A stretch of 64,000 nt of DNA from Combretum micranthum. Taxonomy: Eukaryota > Streptophyta > Magnoliopsida > Myrtales > Combretaceae. The notes under the pieces are model-generated. The model made no database searches. It was not told where the DNA came from and was given only the letters and a program-made list of their open reading frames with translations. The position numbers and the translations under genes were made by a program. Below, in pieces: positions 1-11,692 of the stretch (within the stretch, counting starts at the first letter, position 1; every line of letters starts with the position of its first letter). Location of the stretch: the NCBI GenBank assembly GCA_024138025.1, contig JAMXBD010000364.1, positions 310,001 through 374,000 of the forward strand, read 5' to 3'.

Positions 1-816
1 CTAAATAAGCTAAACCTCCTTCTCCTTTTACGTCCCTTCATTGAATTGAACACCCTCTCCATGCTCCTCAACTGAAATTTATAATTCCACTCCACCATGC
101 TCTTTGTCTTATTCGATAGCCTCATCTGTAATGGAGTGAGCTCGATTTTAAGCTTTTTTTTTTTTTTTGTCGTACGTTCTCTTGCTCAGGGTCTATATAA
201 GGAAGAGTTAGATGAAACCTCTGGTAATGCTTGGCAAAACAATTGTCTTCACAAATAACTCCTAGATCAACTTAGCACCTGACTCCATAGCAAATGACAT
301 TAAATTCTCAAGACTGTCATTATCCATAATTGTATTAACATGTAAACCAATCCATGAAGCATATAACGAGCATGCTTGTGTATTACCTTAACTTCAATAA
401 TGTTTGAATTACACTAATCTTTACACATATTGTTTCAATGATTTGTTGAAAATTAATAAATCATCATCACCTTATCAATGGAAATCTCATATTGTGGCCT
501 ATAATTTCCATCCATAATATTCTCATTAACATATATGATGAACATTAAATAATTTGCCATTTCAAATCTATTGACAACAAACTAGTAAGGGTAGATGGTA
601 CTTCTTTCTTAATAAGTCATGCAAAACAATTCTCACAACTTAGGTACAATATTTTACTCGCTCACAATCAAAGCTTTTCAAACATAAAGTAATCATAAAC
701 CAATCAGACTGTTCACCAAATTCCTTGTATGTAACCATAGATTTTAAAAGAAAACCATGTAGATCAATCAATGCAATCACTAAAATATTTACAACACCTT
801 ACACGCACATCTATTG
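1..816. other. Unidentified flank, left host of element D
   Basis: AT-rich sequence outside the D insertion (TSD tattg at 812-816). No protein family is recognised. A 15-base T run lies near 164-178. On the minus strand about 40 codons are open around 275-400, ending ...NDSLENLMSFAMESGAKLI-stop, which reads like decayed coding sequence, but I cannot assign it. It should continue into the right flank from 13804 if the D insertion is removed. Confidence 0.5.
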
Positions 817-2959
817 TGTATTATACGGAAAAATATTTTATAAAGAAGGACAAAGGAATGTCATTTGTTAATTAAGGAGAGGGAAATTTTGGTCATTCCT
901 AATAAATGAGATATATAATAATCATCCCTCGCATTGATGATAGTCAACAAGTCTTTAAAAATAGTAAATCTTCAATAAATTATGATAAAGGGCAAAAGTT
1001 GTCATATGTTCAAAAATAAGAGGGTTCTATGGTTCATCCTTATTAGTTTTATTTATGTGTATTATATGGCAAGCATATAATACATGAGGTGCCTTTTCGT
1101 TTCTTGTGCTGTTACAAGAATTGAAGGGTTTCGTGTCTTTTCGTTTCCTATGCTGTTACAAGAATTGAAGGATTTCTTGTCTTTTTGTTTCTAAAGTACT
1201 GTTATAGAAATTAAAGGATCACAAAAGTTTATTTATATCTTTACCCTATTCCTCTTCTTTCTAAACCTAGAAACCTCTCAAAAAAGATCTATTGTGAGTT
1301 TTTCATCAAGAGGAGATCAAGATTTGGTTCAAGTAAGAAGATCTAATCATGATTTTTCAAGGATTCAAGAAATCTACATCTTTCTTAGGATTCTACTTGT
1401 GGTTTTTGAAGGAGCTTTCGAGGAAGAATCCTATTCTGATTCAAGATCTGGTTTTTGGAGATCTAATAGAATTGTAAGCCCTGGAAAATTTCAGTAAATA
1501 ATTTTAAGATGAACTTTGAAAATAAACCCTAAAAATCACTCCAAATCAAAACCGAATTTCAACTAGTCCAAAAACACGAGCAAATCCAGAAATTTCCAAA
1601 TCTTGAGAAAAATAAGAATCCTTAAAACCAAAATAAGAACTCAACATACTTCATTCCAAAACCACTACGAACAACAAATTTTATACGTAACTCCGACTTA
1701 TAGAATCGGGTAATATAGAACCCAAAAACAAATTATAAAAAAAAAAGTAAATAACGATTAAACTTTCGGAAATGAAACTCAATTCAAAGAATTCCGAAAA
1801 CGTCGAGAGATATTAAATACTTACAAAAATCAAATTTGAAATAAATTTCTCAAATCAATTATGTTGTATAAACATAAAATATCAGTTTCCAAATTGGTAA
1901 AGATATAAATCAAAAAGTCAACCGGAAAACCTAAGTCCACAAAACTCCCTAGAAACCCAGTAGCCTAGATTCGACAATTCCGTATTCCTAAACCAAGGAG
2001 TCAAAATAAGAGAAAAAGGTGTAATTGGCTCGTATTAATTCCAGGATGCTCTAAAAGATGAGATTAACGAATTTTCAATTTATTTCGAACCCGATCGGGT
2101 ACAGACCTTAAAAAACGTGCCCCAGGCTCGAAATATTAAATATACGATATTAGTACCATTAGAATCATAATTTCCTAAGATTTCCAAATATATCATTTTT
2201 ATAATTTTTAGATAACTAGAATAATTTGATTTTTGCGATTTATTCCGTATTTTATTACTATCGGTATTTAACTGGTCTTTTGATACTATTCAGTACTATT
2301 CATCTCACAATGTCATTATTCTTATAATATAAACCCAGTTTTTCTAGTTATCAAGTAAACTTCGAAACCCTGAAAACGAAACCCTAGATCGGCTCAGTCC
2401 AAATTTTGTGAGAAAAACCTAGAAGTCCTAGATCCGGCTTTCTTTCGGATTCATATCAAAAGAAATTTTATAAAATAATTTAATGTGGAATATTGTTTTA
2501 AAGTATGTTTTAGACCGTAGGAAGTTTTGATTTTGAAAAATTTTATATTCCGAGCTTTCTCGAGCTCCATTACGGAAAAGCGAGCCCTGGAACTAGAAAC
2601 TCAAAAAAATATTCCGGAATACTCTTTAGAACTGAAATTTTATAAGGATTTCAAAAATATAAGTTTTATAATTTTTCGGATTATAAAAATTATAGTTATA
2701 GCCTTTTTCTGTATTTTCCTTACTACCAATAAAGTAAATGTCTTATCTACTATTTATTACTATTCGCAAGTACAACCTACTACACACACACCCATACCCT
2801 AGTCTTACATCCTTACAAACACTCAAATATATTTTCTTTTCCAAGAAATTTTTGTTTCTTACAAAATTATTACATTTAACACTTTTATTACACAAATTCC
2901 AATTTTTCAAACAAATTCAACTCTTCCTCTCTCTCACTCAAGGCTTGGCCGGCGCAAAC

Positions 2960-2993
2960 CTAACCCCCACCCCCCACCCCCCCCCCCCCCCCA
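2960..2993 (+). repeat. C-rich simple repeat in S1 promoter
   Basis: Runs of C broken by single A residues, about 100 bp upstream of the TATA box. The same promoter position in S9 (55960-55995) holds a (CCCCT)n and (CCTCT)n tract. Confidence 0.8.
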
Positions 2994-3059
2994 ACATTTG
3001 TCCTCTATTCATTTTATTTATCTTCTTTTATAAAACAAAACAGACCCTAAACCACTTAA

Positions 3060-3067
3060 TATAAATA
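3060..3067 (+). promoter_or_regulatory. TATA box of S1
   Basis: TATAAATA downstream of a C/CT-rich stretch. It is followed by a pyrimidine-rich leader without ATG that ends at an AG-GTAAGA donor at 3224. The same arrangement recurs in the other S copies. Confidence 0.6.
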
Positions 3068-3639
3068 ATCCTTTTCTTTTCTCTCTTCATTTTCATTTCA
3101 TTTGTTTCAAAACTCAAAAACTCTCTCTTCCTCTCCTCCTCCATTTCCGTGACCTCCCCTCCCCTTTCTCACACACATACACTTTGTTTTTGCTTCAAAT
3201 CTATTACTCTACACAACAAATAGGTAAGAGATCTATACTTTAGGATCTTGAAACATGTAATGACAAGTTCATTCATGTGTGATTCCACATAAATCCCTAT
3301 GAGCTTCAAGCTAGAGAAGTGGAAACGCTTGAACATGAGATCCTTGCCATCAAAATGTTTAGATCTTGTTATTTGAGTTATTATGCTATTATCTTGTTTT
3401 ATTATTAAGGTATGTTGTTATTATTAGTGATTTGTGCATATATTCATCATCTATTCATGATTCACATAACTATCATAGTGTTTATACACTTATAACTAGT
3501 TTAGTAGACTAGATCTAGTTGTTTTAAGTTCATACATATATTAGACTTTGTTTCATGCTCTAGGATAACTTGTAATAGTTAGTTTCAACAAAAATTATTT
3601 TTGAAAATTCGGATGAAAATGGAACCATATTTAGAAAAG

Positions 3640-4960
3640 TTATATTTCAACTTCAAAATGTGTATTTTTCATTTAAAATGAAGGGCTTGGGGTATAGATA
3701 ACATAAATGAAAGATTTTGATGAGTAAAGTTTAGATCTATAAGTTTATAGTTTACTACTATGCATTTTTTTTTTATATTTATGTTCATATTATGTGTAGA
3801 TCTTAGATTTGAACTTGAACAAAAATAGTGAAATTCGTATTTTGGCAAGACCTCTATTTAAAAACCACTTTCCAAGTGTCAAAATGTAATTTTTACTTAA
3901 GATAATGAAGACCTAATATATGTATATCATCAGGACTTCTTTTTACAAGAATCAAAGGTGATTTTCAAAAGTTATTTTCAAAATAAAAATCTCGTTTTCG
4001 GATTTTGATCAAGACATATTTTAAAAACATGTTTTCCAACTTAAAAATGAAGTTTATATTCAAGATATGGAAGGCTGTTGAGATAAGATATGTAAGGAAT
4101 GGATTTTCATAAGTTTAGATAGATTTTATCAAAAGATATGACTAAAAATAAATTTTGTAAATTCGGATTTCAATCAAAACCAATTTTTAAAACCCATTTG
4201 TCAACTCCAAAACTCATGTTTTATGTGAAAAATGAAGGGTATAGGTAATAGGTATCATTAAGTAGTGATTTTTATAAGTTGAAAAGAGTTTTGATGAGAT
4301 TAAAGTGTAAAACAAGAAATAGAATCAAGATGAAAAATTTTGAGTTAGTAGTCAACTTGTAAAATTCGTAATTTTGAATAAAGACCATAAGAACACCTAT
4401 TATCCAAGCTCAAAAGGAAAGTTTTATGAAATGAATGGAGTCCTTAAGTAATGGATACCATAAAGTCTTAAATTTTAATGCATTACACAAGTTTTTCCCA
4501 AAGGAATCATTCAAAAGGTGGATTTTTAAAAATTCGGATTTTTGAGTAAATCTTATTTGAAAACATATTTGCAAAGTGTAAAATGCCAATCTTTATGTGA
4601 AAATGAAGTCCTTAGTGGTTATGGATGGTTGAGCCTTAATTTTCTAAGTATCAAATGATTTTTACTTAAAGGAATTACCTCAAAAACATTTCTTACAAAA
4701 ATTCGTATTTTAGAATGAACCAATTTTAAAAACATGTTTACAAAGTGTAAAATGGGAGTTTTTATTGAAAAACAAAGGCCTTAGGGAATATACATAATGA
4801 AGACTCAATTTTAACAAAGATAATTATATTTTCTTAAGAAATAAATCTAAGACAAATGGGAATGATCAAAGTTGGAAAACTAGATTTTTCAAAAAGTAGT
4901 TATTATTAAAGTCTTGCAAAATAAAGAGTTCTAAAATTTTCTTTTAGCAAGAATCATCAA
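3640..4960 (+). repeat. Diverged tandem repeat in S1 U5
   Basis: About seven diverged copies of a 160-230-bp unit. Each has a phrase like 'aaaattcg..ttt', then 'aaaacatgtttccaa', then 'aaaatgaag..cttagg' and 'tttt.ataag'. Unit anchors lie near 3655, 3885, 4045, 4215, 4405, 4575 and 4745. S9 has about four related copies at 57130-57860; S3 and S6 seem to have none that is clear. Confidence 0.7.
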
Positions 4961-5349
4961 GATCATGCATACATCAAACTCATCTCATGTCATTCATGTT
5001 AGGAAATCATCCATATTTCATGTATACTTGATTCATCAAATAGAAACATTTCAAACATTTACAAAATTATTTTTCGGAAATTGAAATTGTTACTGCCCTA
5101 ATCTGATCCGACCTTTTCGAAGCTTAAAAGTTTTCAAAAATTAAATAAAATATTATAATTAGATATATCTTTCGAAGTAGATAGAAATCGATATATAATT
5201 TGCGAGATTCGAGTCAAAATGACGAAGTTATGACCGTTTTAAGTTGGAATTCCCGCTTAGGACGAGAATTACGAATTTGATAGTTTGTATAAGATAGTTT
5301 GGATTAGTTAAGTGATGAAATACTTATTAGATTATTTCTTCCTTTTTAG

Positions 5350-5419
5350 GTGATCCCAAATTCGACGATTCCCTATCACCGGATTACTTTTACTAAAAGA
5401 CAGGTGATCCAATGGTTGA
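5350..5419 (+). other. Conserved mini-exon of S1 (peptide ...SPDYFY-stop)
   Basis: An acceptor, CCTTTTTAG (to 5349), is followed by GT and then codons reading DPKFDDSLSPDYFY with TAA at 5394-5396. The block ends at a GTGAGT donor at 5420. Length, reading phase and stop position match the other eight S copies, although the peptide here is the most divergent. Confidence 0.55.
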
Positions 5420-7534
5420 GTGAGTCTTCTTCTTATTTTGTTACCTTGTTTGTGCTTGTAGCTAGTTGCATTAGAATTATAGGAACAAGATAAAAATCGA
5501 TATGAATGGGGATGGGATATATGATGAAACTGTGATGAATGTATGCCAAAGAATACTAAAGTATATCGAAGCCATGATTCGATTAGATAACTGCACTGTT
5601 CATATTATTTATGTTATATGTATGATATTGGTTGGTCACTATAAAAAATGTATGAATATTTTGACCTAAGCAAAAATTAAATTGGTCATGCATCGCATCG
5701 GACATATTGCATTTGGTCGCATGCTACTCCTACGCAGGTCGATCGGTATGGTCTGCTAATTGTTCGTTTGGATAACGAGGCTGGTATCAGAGCTCATTCA
5801 TGGGAACTAAGGCGCATCAGGGATGCATTCCATGTGTGAGCCTAGCCGAGTCGAGTGCTATGAGCCGAGGGCTTGAAGACTAGCAGCGGTTGTGTAAACC
5901 TCAATACCATCCCTAACCCAAGATATGGAGGGCGTAAATCCGTTCTGTGTGTGGGTTCTGGATACCCATACATTATTGTTTGCACATGTGTTTGTTCATG
6001 CATAGCATATGGTTGATTATAACTTGCTTGTTATGGTACGGAATTAAGGGAATTCTCACTAAGCTAGTATAGCTTATACCCCAATGGTTGTTTAAATGAG
6101 CAAGTTATCTCAGGAATGCTAAGTGGGGACCGAGATGGTTGGAGCCGAACTTGACTGCAGGATTTCGGCAAAGAATAGGAATACTTGAAGTTATGCTAGA
6201 TTTTATGATTGCCTTGTAATAGTTTATGTAGAGAAGTCTGTGGATGAATGTAATTGAGGTTTAATGATTCGTATTTTGAAGTATAGTGATTCGTATATGA
6301 AGTATAGTGATTTGTATTTGGAGTATAGTAAATTGAAATTCCTTTACTTTGTTACTCAAGTGTATTAACATAAAATGTATCACTTCGATGTGTCTCCTCC
6401 ATGTGTTAGACGCCTTGTACATAGTATGGAAGCCTTCGCGTAACTGAGGCGGTCATTCTTAGGCTTTAATATTGTGTACGGCGGACTGCCACGTTTAGGG
6501 TACCTTCGGGGCGTGACAAGAATATAGGATCAATTAAAGGTAAGATCCATCGTAGAATTTGTAATTTCTCAATATTAGCAAATTATATGATTATGATCGT
6601 AGTTTATTATTTGTTTAAATTAAGGTTCTATTCAAGAGAGCTCTGCACGTCTAGGTAAGTGTGGATCTAAACAAACGTTTGTGGTTCTAAAATTATAGTC
6701 TTTTCTAGTAATTGTTTTATTAATTGAGAATATATATATTGAAGGAATTGTGGAGATAACTAAGAATTTTGGTGAAAGATGTGTTTGAAGGTTTTACTGA
6801 ATTGTGAACAAAAAGAACAGGTATGTTGATCTTTTATAGATCTGTGATTAGAAGTAAAATTTATGGAATTAAGGGTTAGAATTTTATTATGTGCATGAAA
6901 TCGAAATTGATTGAGATATGTTGTGGATCAGGAATTCTTGTGAGATTAGGAATTCTTTTCTGATAGAAGTTCTGTTGGTGAGATTAGAGTTGAAGCGAAT
7001 CCAGGTACGACCAATCTTTGCTTGTTGTTTTTGTTTGTAAGATTAGTATTGCTTGATTGGTTGTAGGATAGAACTCTATAATGAACTTAATTTTATTCAG
7101 CTTAATAATTGTCTGCTTGGTTGTGTTTGGCTTTGACCAGTAAAGATCTGGCAGATAGTGATACCGGTGAGGCACCCTGATGATCTATGTGTGAGGTTGT
7201 CCCGAGTGGACTCGTGCATAAAGATGATTCCGATAGAATTAGGAGGAAATGGGGATGTTTGGGGAGTACCCACTCATCTATATATGTATATAATTACCTT
7301 ATTTTCAAAGAGTTGGTTGTTTTTAAAGAGGAGTCTGAGTTAATTCGAGTTCGAGACTAGAGTATACATAGTTCTGAACTGTGTTGATTTGTTGACTATA
7401 AAAAGATAACAAATTGATTGCTTGCATTAGACTAAGTGCATTTGATATATATACCTCTTGTGTGTGCATTTGCATTTGCTTTAAAGGATTGGAGTTATCG
7501 TACTGGGTTTCGCAGCTCACTTTTAAAATTTCAG

Positions 7535-7635
7535 GTGTAGGTGATGAAGACATTGTATATGATCTTTTGGGTTATGATTTGATCTTTGATCAGGAGGACG
7601 GCGATAGTAGACCTGACTACTCAGTTGAGAGTTAG
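7535..7635 (+). other. Acidic exon-like ORF end in D 5' LTR
   Basis: The acceptor AAAATTTCAG (to 7534) is followed by GT and an open frame beginning VGDEDIVYDLL and ending EDGDSRPDYSVES with TAG at 7633-7635. The stretch is strongly acidic. Its phase after the acceptor (two bases, then whole codons) equals that of the S mini-exons. It is preserved in the 3' LTR and its start is also kept in D2. I cannot find the upstream coding exon. Confidence 0.45.
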
Positions 7636-8011
7636 ATTTGCAGTTTACATGTTCATGGAAGGAGAGAAGTGTTTAGATATATTGAAGACTTGGAAATTAT
7701 CTATTCATGTTTTATGTGAAAGCTTTAGGATTTTATGTTATAGGAAGTTCTGTGTTGTAGAGAAGGTTTTCATTATGAATTGGTGGTTTGGTTTAGTTGG
7801 CCTAGTATTGCCAACTCGTATGATTGTTTTAAATCAGAAGTTTGTTCAAAAGCTGTATTCCAGGTTATATAGGTTATGTTGAGTACCTTATGAGATACCT
7901 TATGTGTGTTTACAGGTGATATTTGAAAATTTATGTATATTAGAGCCTTAGCGTGTCCTATTCAAGGGAGGACACGTGGCAGGTTGTAATGCCTTATTTT
8001 AAGGCGTTACA

Positions 8012-8036
8012 GCTTAATTGATATTAGAGCATAGGT
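8012..8036 (+). other. Primer binding site region of D
   Basis: Directly after the LTR comes GCTTAATTGATATTAGAGC. Its part TGATATTAGAGC differs from the tRNA-iMet primer site TGGTATCAGAGC at two positions, one G-to-A and one C-to-T, as expected from decay. Confidence 0.65.
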
Positions 8037-11000
8037 TTATGATCTTTAGGGAAATTTGGTTATGAACTCCTTAGGATGGTGAGATGAAGAGAGGGGATAG
8101 ATCACAAGAAAGTTAGTAGCTATGGAAAGCATAGAGTTGTTTCTTTTAATGAAATTTTTCTAAGTTGACCTCTTCATTATGATTTCTTATTGTTTCATTC
8201 ATTATAGCTTATTGCTTATAAGTATTATATTTATTTCATTTATGTCATTATGTTTTCATAATTATTTTCATATATTTTCTTGGAATATTTGTTATTTTAT
8301 TTTTGTTTTTGTTGTTGCTTCCTTAAATACATAGAAAAGTGATCAGTAAAACAAATAAAGCTCAACAAAAATCTAGAAATGATAATTTATAAAACCAAAA
8401 TACCCTCTTACTAAACTTATGATCTTTTAGGATTCTACTATAATACATATACATGTTTATACAAGAAGTTAATGACATTTAATGAAATGTAATAGACAAA
8501 ACAATAATGACCAGAGTAAGTTAAAGAGAATATATAAATACATAAATTAATAATCATAACTTACATAAAGAAATTTTTAGAACTCAACCGTTACAATTTT
8601 AATGACTATAAATTCCAAAATTAATTGAATGAAATAAATTATTGAAACCTCCTCTTAAGTTAACCAAGAGACAACCTATAATAATCAATAAATCTTTAAT
8701 GACAGTCAACAAATCCTTAATGACACAACGCCAACAAATCTTTAATGATTGTTAATTATGAAATTAAAAAAAAAGTTAAAAAAAAAAAGAAGAAGAAGCA
8801 TTATTTGAATTAAATTATGCAAATTCAAAAGGCACAAGGATTAAAAAAAAAGAATTTTATAAGCATCTCCAAAGATTTTAAATAAAAAATAACAAAGGTA
8901 AAATATTAGAGCCATGAAAGAGAATGAAAATGAGAACTACCATACCAAGTTTCCATAGTGGTAGTGACGATTAAATAATGATAACTTATAAAATTCAAGG
9001 ATTAAGAATAATTATAGTAATTTGAATCTTCAATTAGTATACAAACATGTAATAACAATGAATCTAATACAAGAAAATGTGAAGTGGGACTGACGAGTTC
9101 ATGGTTTGTTTTATTCTATAAATGTTATGTTTAGTAAGTATTGTCTATTGTTTTATCATGCTTTGTCAAATCTTGTTACCTCCATTCTTGTCATGTCTAG
9201 CCTTTTTGTTTTGAGTAATGTTATTTTGAGTCTGTCTTAAAATTCAAGTCATATGTTAGTTTAGTACCGGTCAGTTTAGTTACTCTTGATATTTGTCAGC
9301 CCCTCTCACTATTAAATTTATGATAGAATAAAAAAATTAAATTATTTTTTTATTACAAGCAAAACAACAATATATATGAGAATATATATATACATATATA
9401 AATGTATAACATAACTAAATGAGTAAAGAAAAGACAAAATAAAATCATAGTTATGATAGAAAAATAAGAAATAACTACGACAATTAGTTGACTTTGTATC
9501 TATAGCATTAACATTAATAACAAATGTAATAAAAGTTGTTAGTTATGGCAAAGGTCAAAATTGTTAATGAAATGGTAAACTCATAAAATCAACTTAAATA
9601 AAAAGGAAGAATGTAAAATGATTATGAAAAAAAAAAATCGAGAATCAAAATGACAAAAGTTTAAATAATGATAATACCGGCAAGTGAAATATACCAATAA
9701 ATAACTCATATATTAAAATTTATTGGGAGCATAACAACCAAATTAATACAATTATATATATTTGTGGTTTTTCTTTCATTTCTTTTATATAATGAAGTGG
9801 AATAAATATGGTGTTTGAAGGAACTATGGAAATAAATAACCGCTTAAAGTTATTTGCAAGTGTAAGGATGAAGAAAATGCTAATATAGTTATTGGAGGAG
9901 TATTCAAAGTAATTTACGGTAAAGTTTGAGATAACAAGTATTAGTATAACAATGAAGGGTCAAAACTATAAAAAAATAATTGGTGAAATGGGAGAGAAAT
10001 AAAGACTTTTATTGAGATAAGACCACAGTATTAAAGATAATATGTAGACAAAAGTTAGAGGTGAAAGAAAGATGACTAAAGTTGATTAGAAGAAACTTGA
10101 GATATAAAGAAAATCTTTATAGATGGTTGACAATTATATTGTAGCCTAGTTGACACATGAAAGTAAGTGACAAAGGTCATGTTAAAGAATAAAAGTAAGT
10201 GAGAAAGATTATATTTAAGGCTAGATGAGAAGGATTGGAATAATCAGTAAATAAGAGAATAGTTGAATCTTATATAGATATGAATGTATATGTGGAACAT
10301 AGTTGGACGAAAGAAATGTGATATTAGTGAGTTGTAAGATATGAGAAATCTAATGAATGATGACGATAATGACATCTAACTAATATATGATGATGGGTTT
10401 TGGGATGGATCTTAGAAAGTAATATGAGACTACATATATAATCATTAATAAAGTAGTTATACAAGTTTAGGAGACAATTGGAATGGCACAAATGGTAAAC
10501 AAATTGTGGATTAACATTGTGTCTGACAATAATGAAAATAAAAAAATAAAAAATTGATTAACCAATAGAGACTAGATGTTATGATCATATAAAATAACAA
10601 AGTAAATGTAAGGTTTTGATCATTAGAGTTAGATTGAAAAATCTTAAATTTTGTGATTTGAGTTTCTATTATTTAATAAGGTGACTATGTCCTAACAAAG
10701 TTTCGATGGAAATGGTGGTAATTAGATAAAGTATAATGTTTTGATTGTGTTAATGAGTGGATTGAGTTTTCTACATTTCAATCTATAGTTGTTTAGAGGA
10801 TGTAATGATTGATTTATGAACTAAGATAAAAGTATGTAATCAAAGAAAATCTTTCGTTGAGAAGTAGATTTAATAGTTATATAAGGATACCAAGTCCAAG
10901 TGAAGAACAATCACTTAATATTGGGCCAATAAATGGATTTGTATGGTAAAACCCTGGAGACAAAGTGCATTAGTAATCTAAATATCAAAGAATTATTGGA

Positions 11001-11677
11001 ACGTTAAGAGCAATGATGTCAAAAGAAGAGTTAGAAGTCATTTGATGATTTTAAATGTTTACTTAAGAACATAAGTATTAATTTTAATCTTCATGTATAT
11101 ATTGATGGAAAATATATTGGAGATTGAGAAAACATATTGGAAGAAGTATGGTTAGTTAATGAGTATTTTGAGATTAGATGAATGATATACAAGTGATGTG
11201 AATTATTTTTGATATGGAACAATAAGGATAAAATCTAAGTTGAATAAATGGAAGTATAAGTAACATAGTGACATTTGGAGCTCCAGGTTAATGCAAGATT
11301 TGACTTTTAGAATTTAAATTGGGAGCTATAGTTATGAGATTTTTAGCTTTCTAAACATCGCTCGAGCAAACTGAATTGGAGATTTAATACAATGAGGTCG
11401 AGGCAAGATTTCTTGATGAATATTCTTAATAAGTTTAAGTTATAGTCAAGAGATGTTGTGAAGTAACGGAGGAAGTGAATCCAAATTGAGTGGTAAAAGT
11501 TAACAATTAAAGAGACGTCGATAGAATTAAATTCTAGCTAGCATATATAAACATGAAGATGGGTTAATATGGTGTAAAGAATCAGAAACAAGAAGAAAAG
11601 GAGTGACAGAGAACTGATGGATGCATGGATAAAAAGGAGATAGTGATTCGGGTAACTTTCGAGGACAAAAGTTTCTT
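8037..11677 (+). other. Interior of D, no gene recognised
   Basis: 3.6 kb of A-rich sequence with stops in all frames. I looked for zinc-knuckle, protease, YxDD and integrase signatures on both strands and saw none. It may be a non-autonomous internal region or a polyprotein too degraded to read. Confidence 0.6.
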
Positions 11678-11692
11678 TTAGGAGGGGAGAGA
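11678..11692 (+). other. Polypurine tract of D
   Basis: TTAGGAGGGGAGAGA lies directly before the 3' LTR start (TGTAATATACGG at 11693). It fixes the plus-strand orientation. Confidence 0.85.

Larger units (their letters stand above)
1473..6518 (+). mobile_element. S1: solo LTR of the long-LTR S family
   Basis: A 5046-bp unit that starts TGTAAGCCCT and ends GGGGCGTGACA. It lies between two exact copies of agaat (1468-1472 and 6519-6523), and the uninterrupted sequence of the D 3' LTR (12291-12310) confirms the empty site. The first and last parts share no direct repeat, so this is not a complete element but one LTR. Contents in order: pyrimidine-rich promoter with C-runs (2960-2993), TATAAATA at 3060, ATG-free leader to a GTAAGA donor at 3224, a diverged tandem repeat at about 3640-4960, the conserved block 5165-5255, mini-exon 5350-5419 and the conserved terminus. 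It is the longest S copy, mainly because of the tandem repeat. Confidence 0.88.
817..8011 (+). repeat. 5' LTR of element D, split by S1
   Basis: The LTR runs 817-1472, is interrupted by solo LTR S1 with its duplicated agaat, and resumes at 6524 to end GGCGTTACA at 8011. It matches 11693-13798 throughout. It holds three copies of a roughly 45-bp unit at 1088-1215 where the 3' LTR has two. Splice-like sites are frequent (donor-like AG-GTAAG near 6540 and 6655, acceptor TTTCAG at 7531-7534), suggesting that an LTR-initiated RNA could be spliced. Confidence 0.9.

Noticed and set aside
1294..1497. 67-codon ORF across the S1 junction
   Set aside because: Its end lies in S1, beyond the insertion point at 1473, and the 3' LTR counterpart is frameshifted near 12152.
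2527..3064. ORFs of 91 and 108 codons in S1
   Set aside because: They cover the AT-rich and C-rich promoter region, overlap in different frames and have no counterpart in S3, S6 or S9.
5782..5793. Exact tRNA-iMet primer-site word TGGTATCAGAGC inside S1
   Set aside because: It lies 0.7 kb before the end of a solo LTR, is absent from the other S copies at that position and is not next to an LTR end, so it is probably chance or a mutation within the LTR.
7158..7343. 61-codon ORF (MIPVRHPDD...) present in both D LTRs (also 12939-13124)
   Set aside because: LTR pairs start identical, so shared open frames at this divergence are weak evidence. D2 has a diverged counterpart but I could not show that it stays open.
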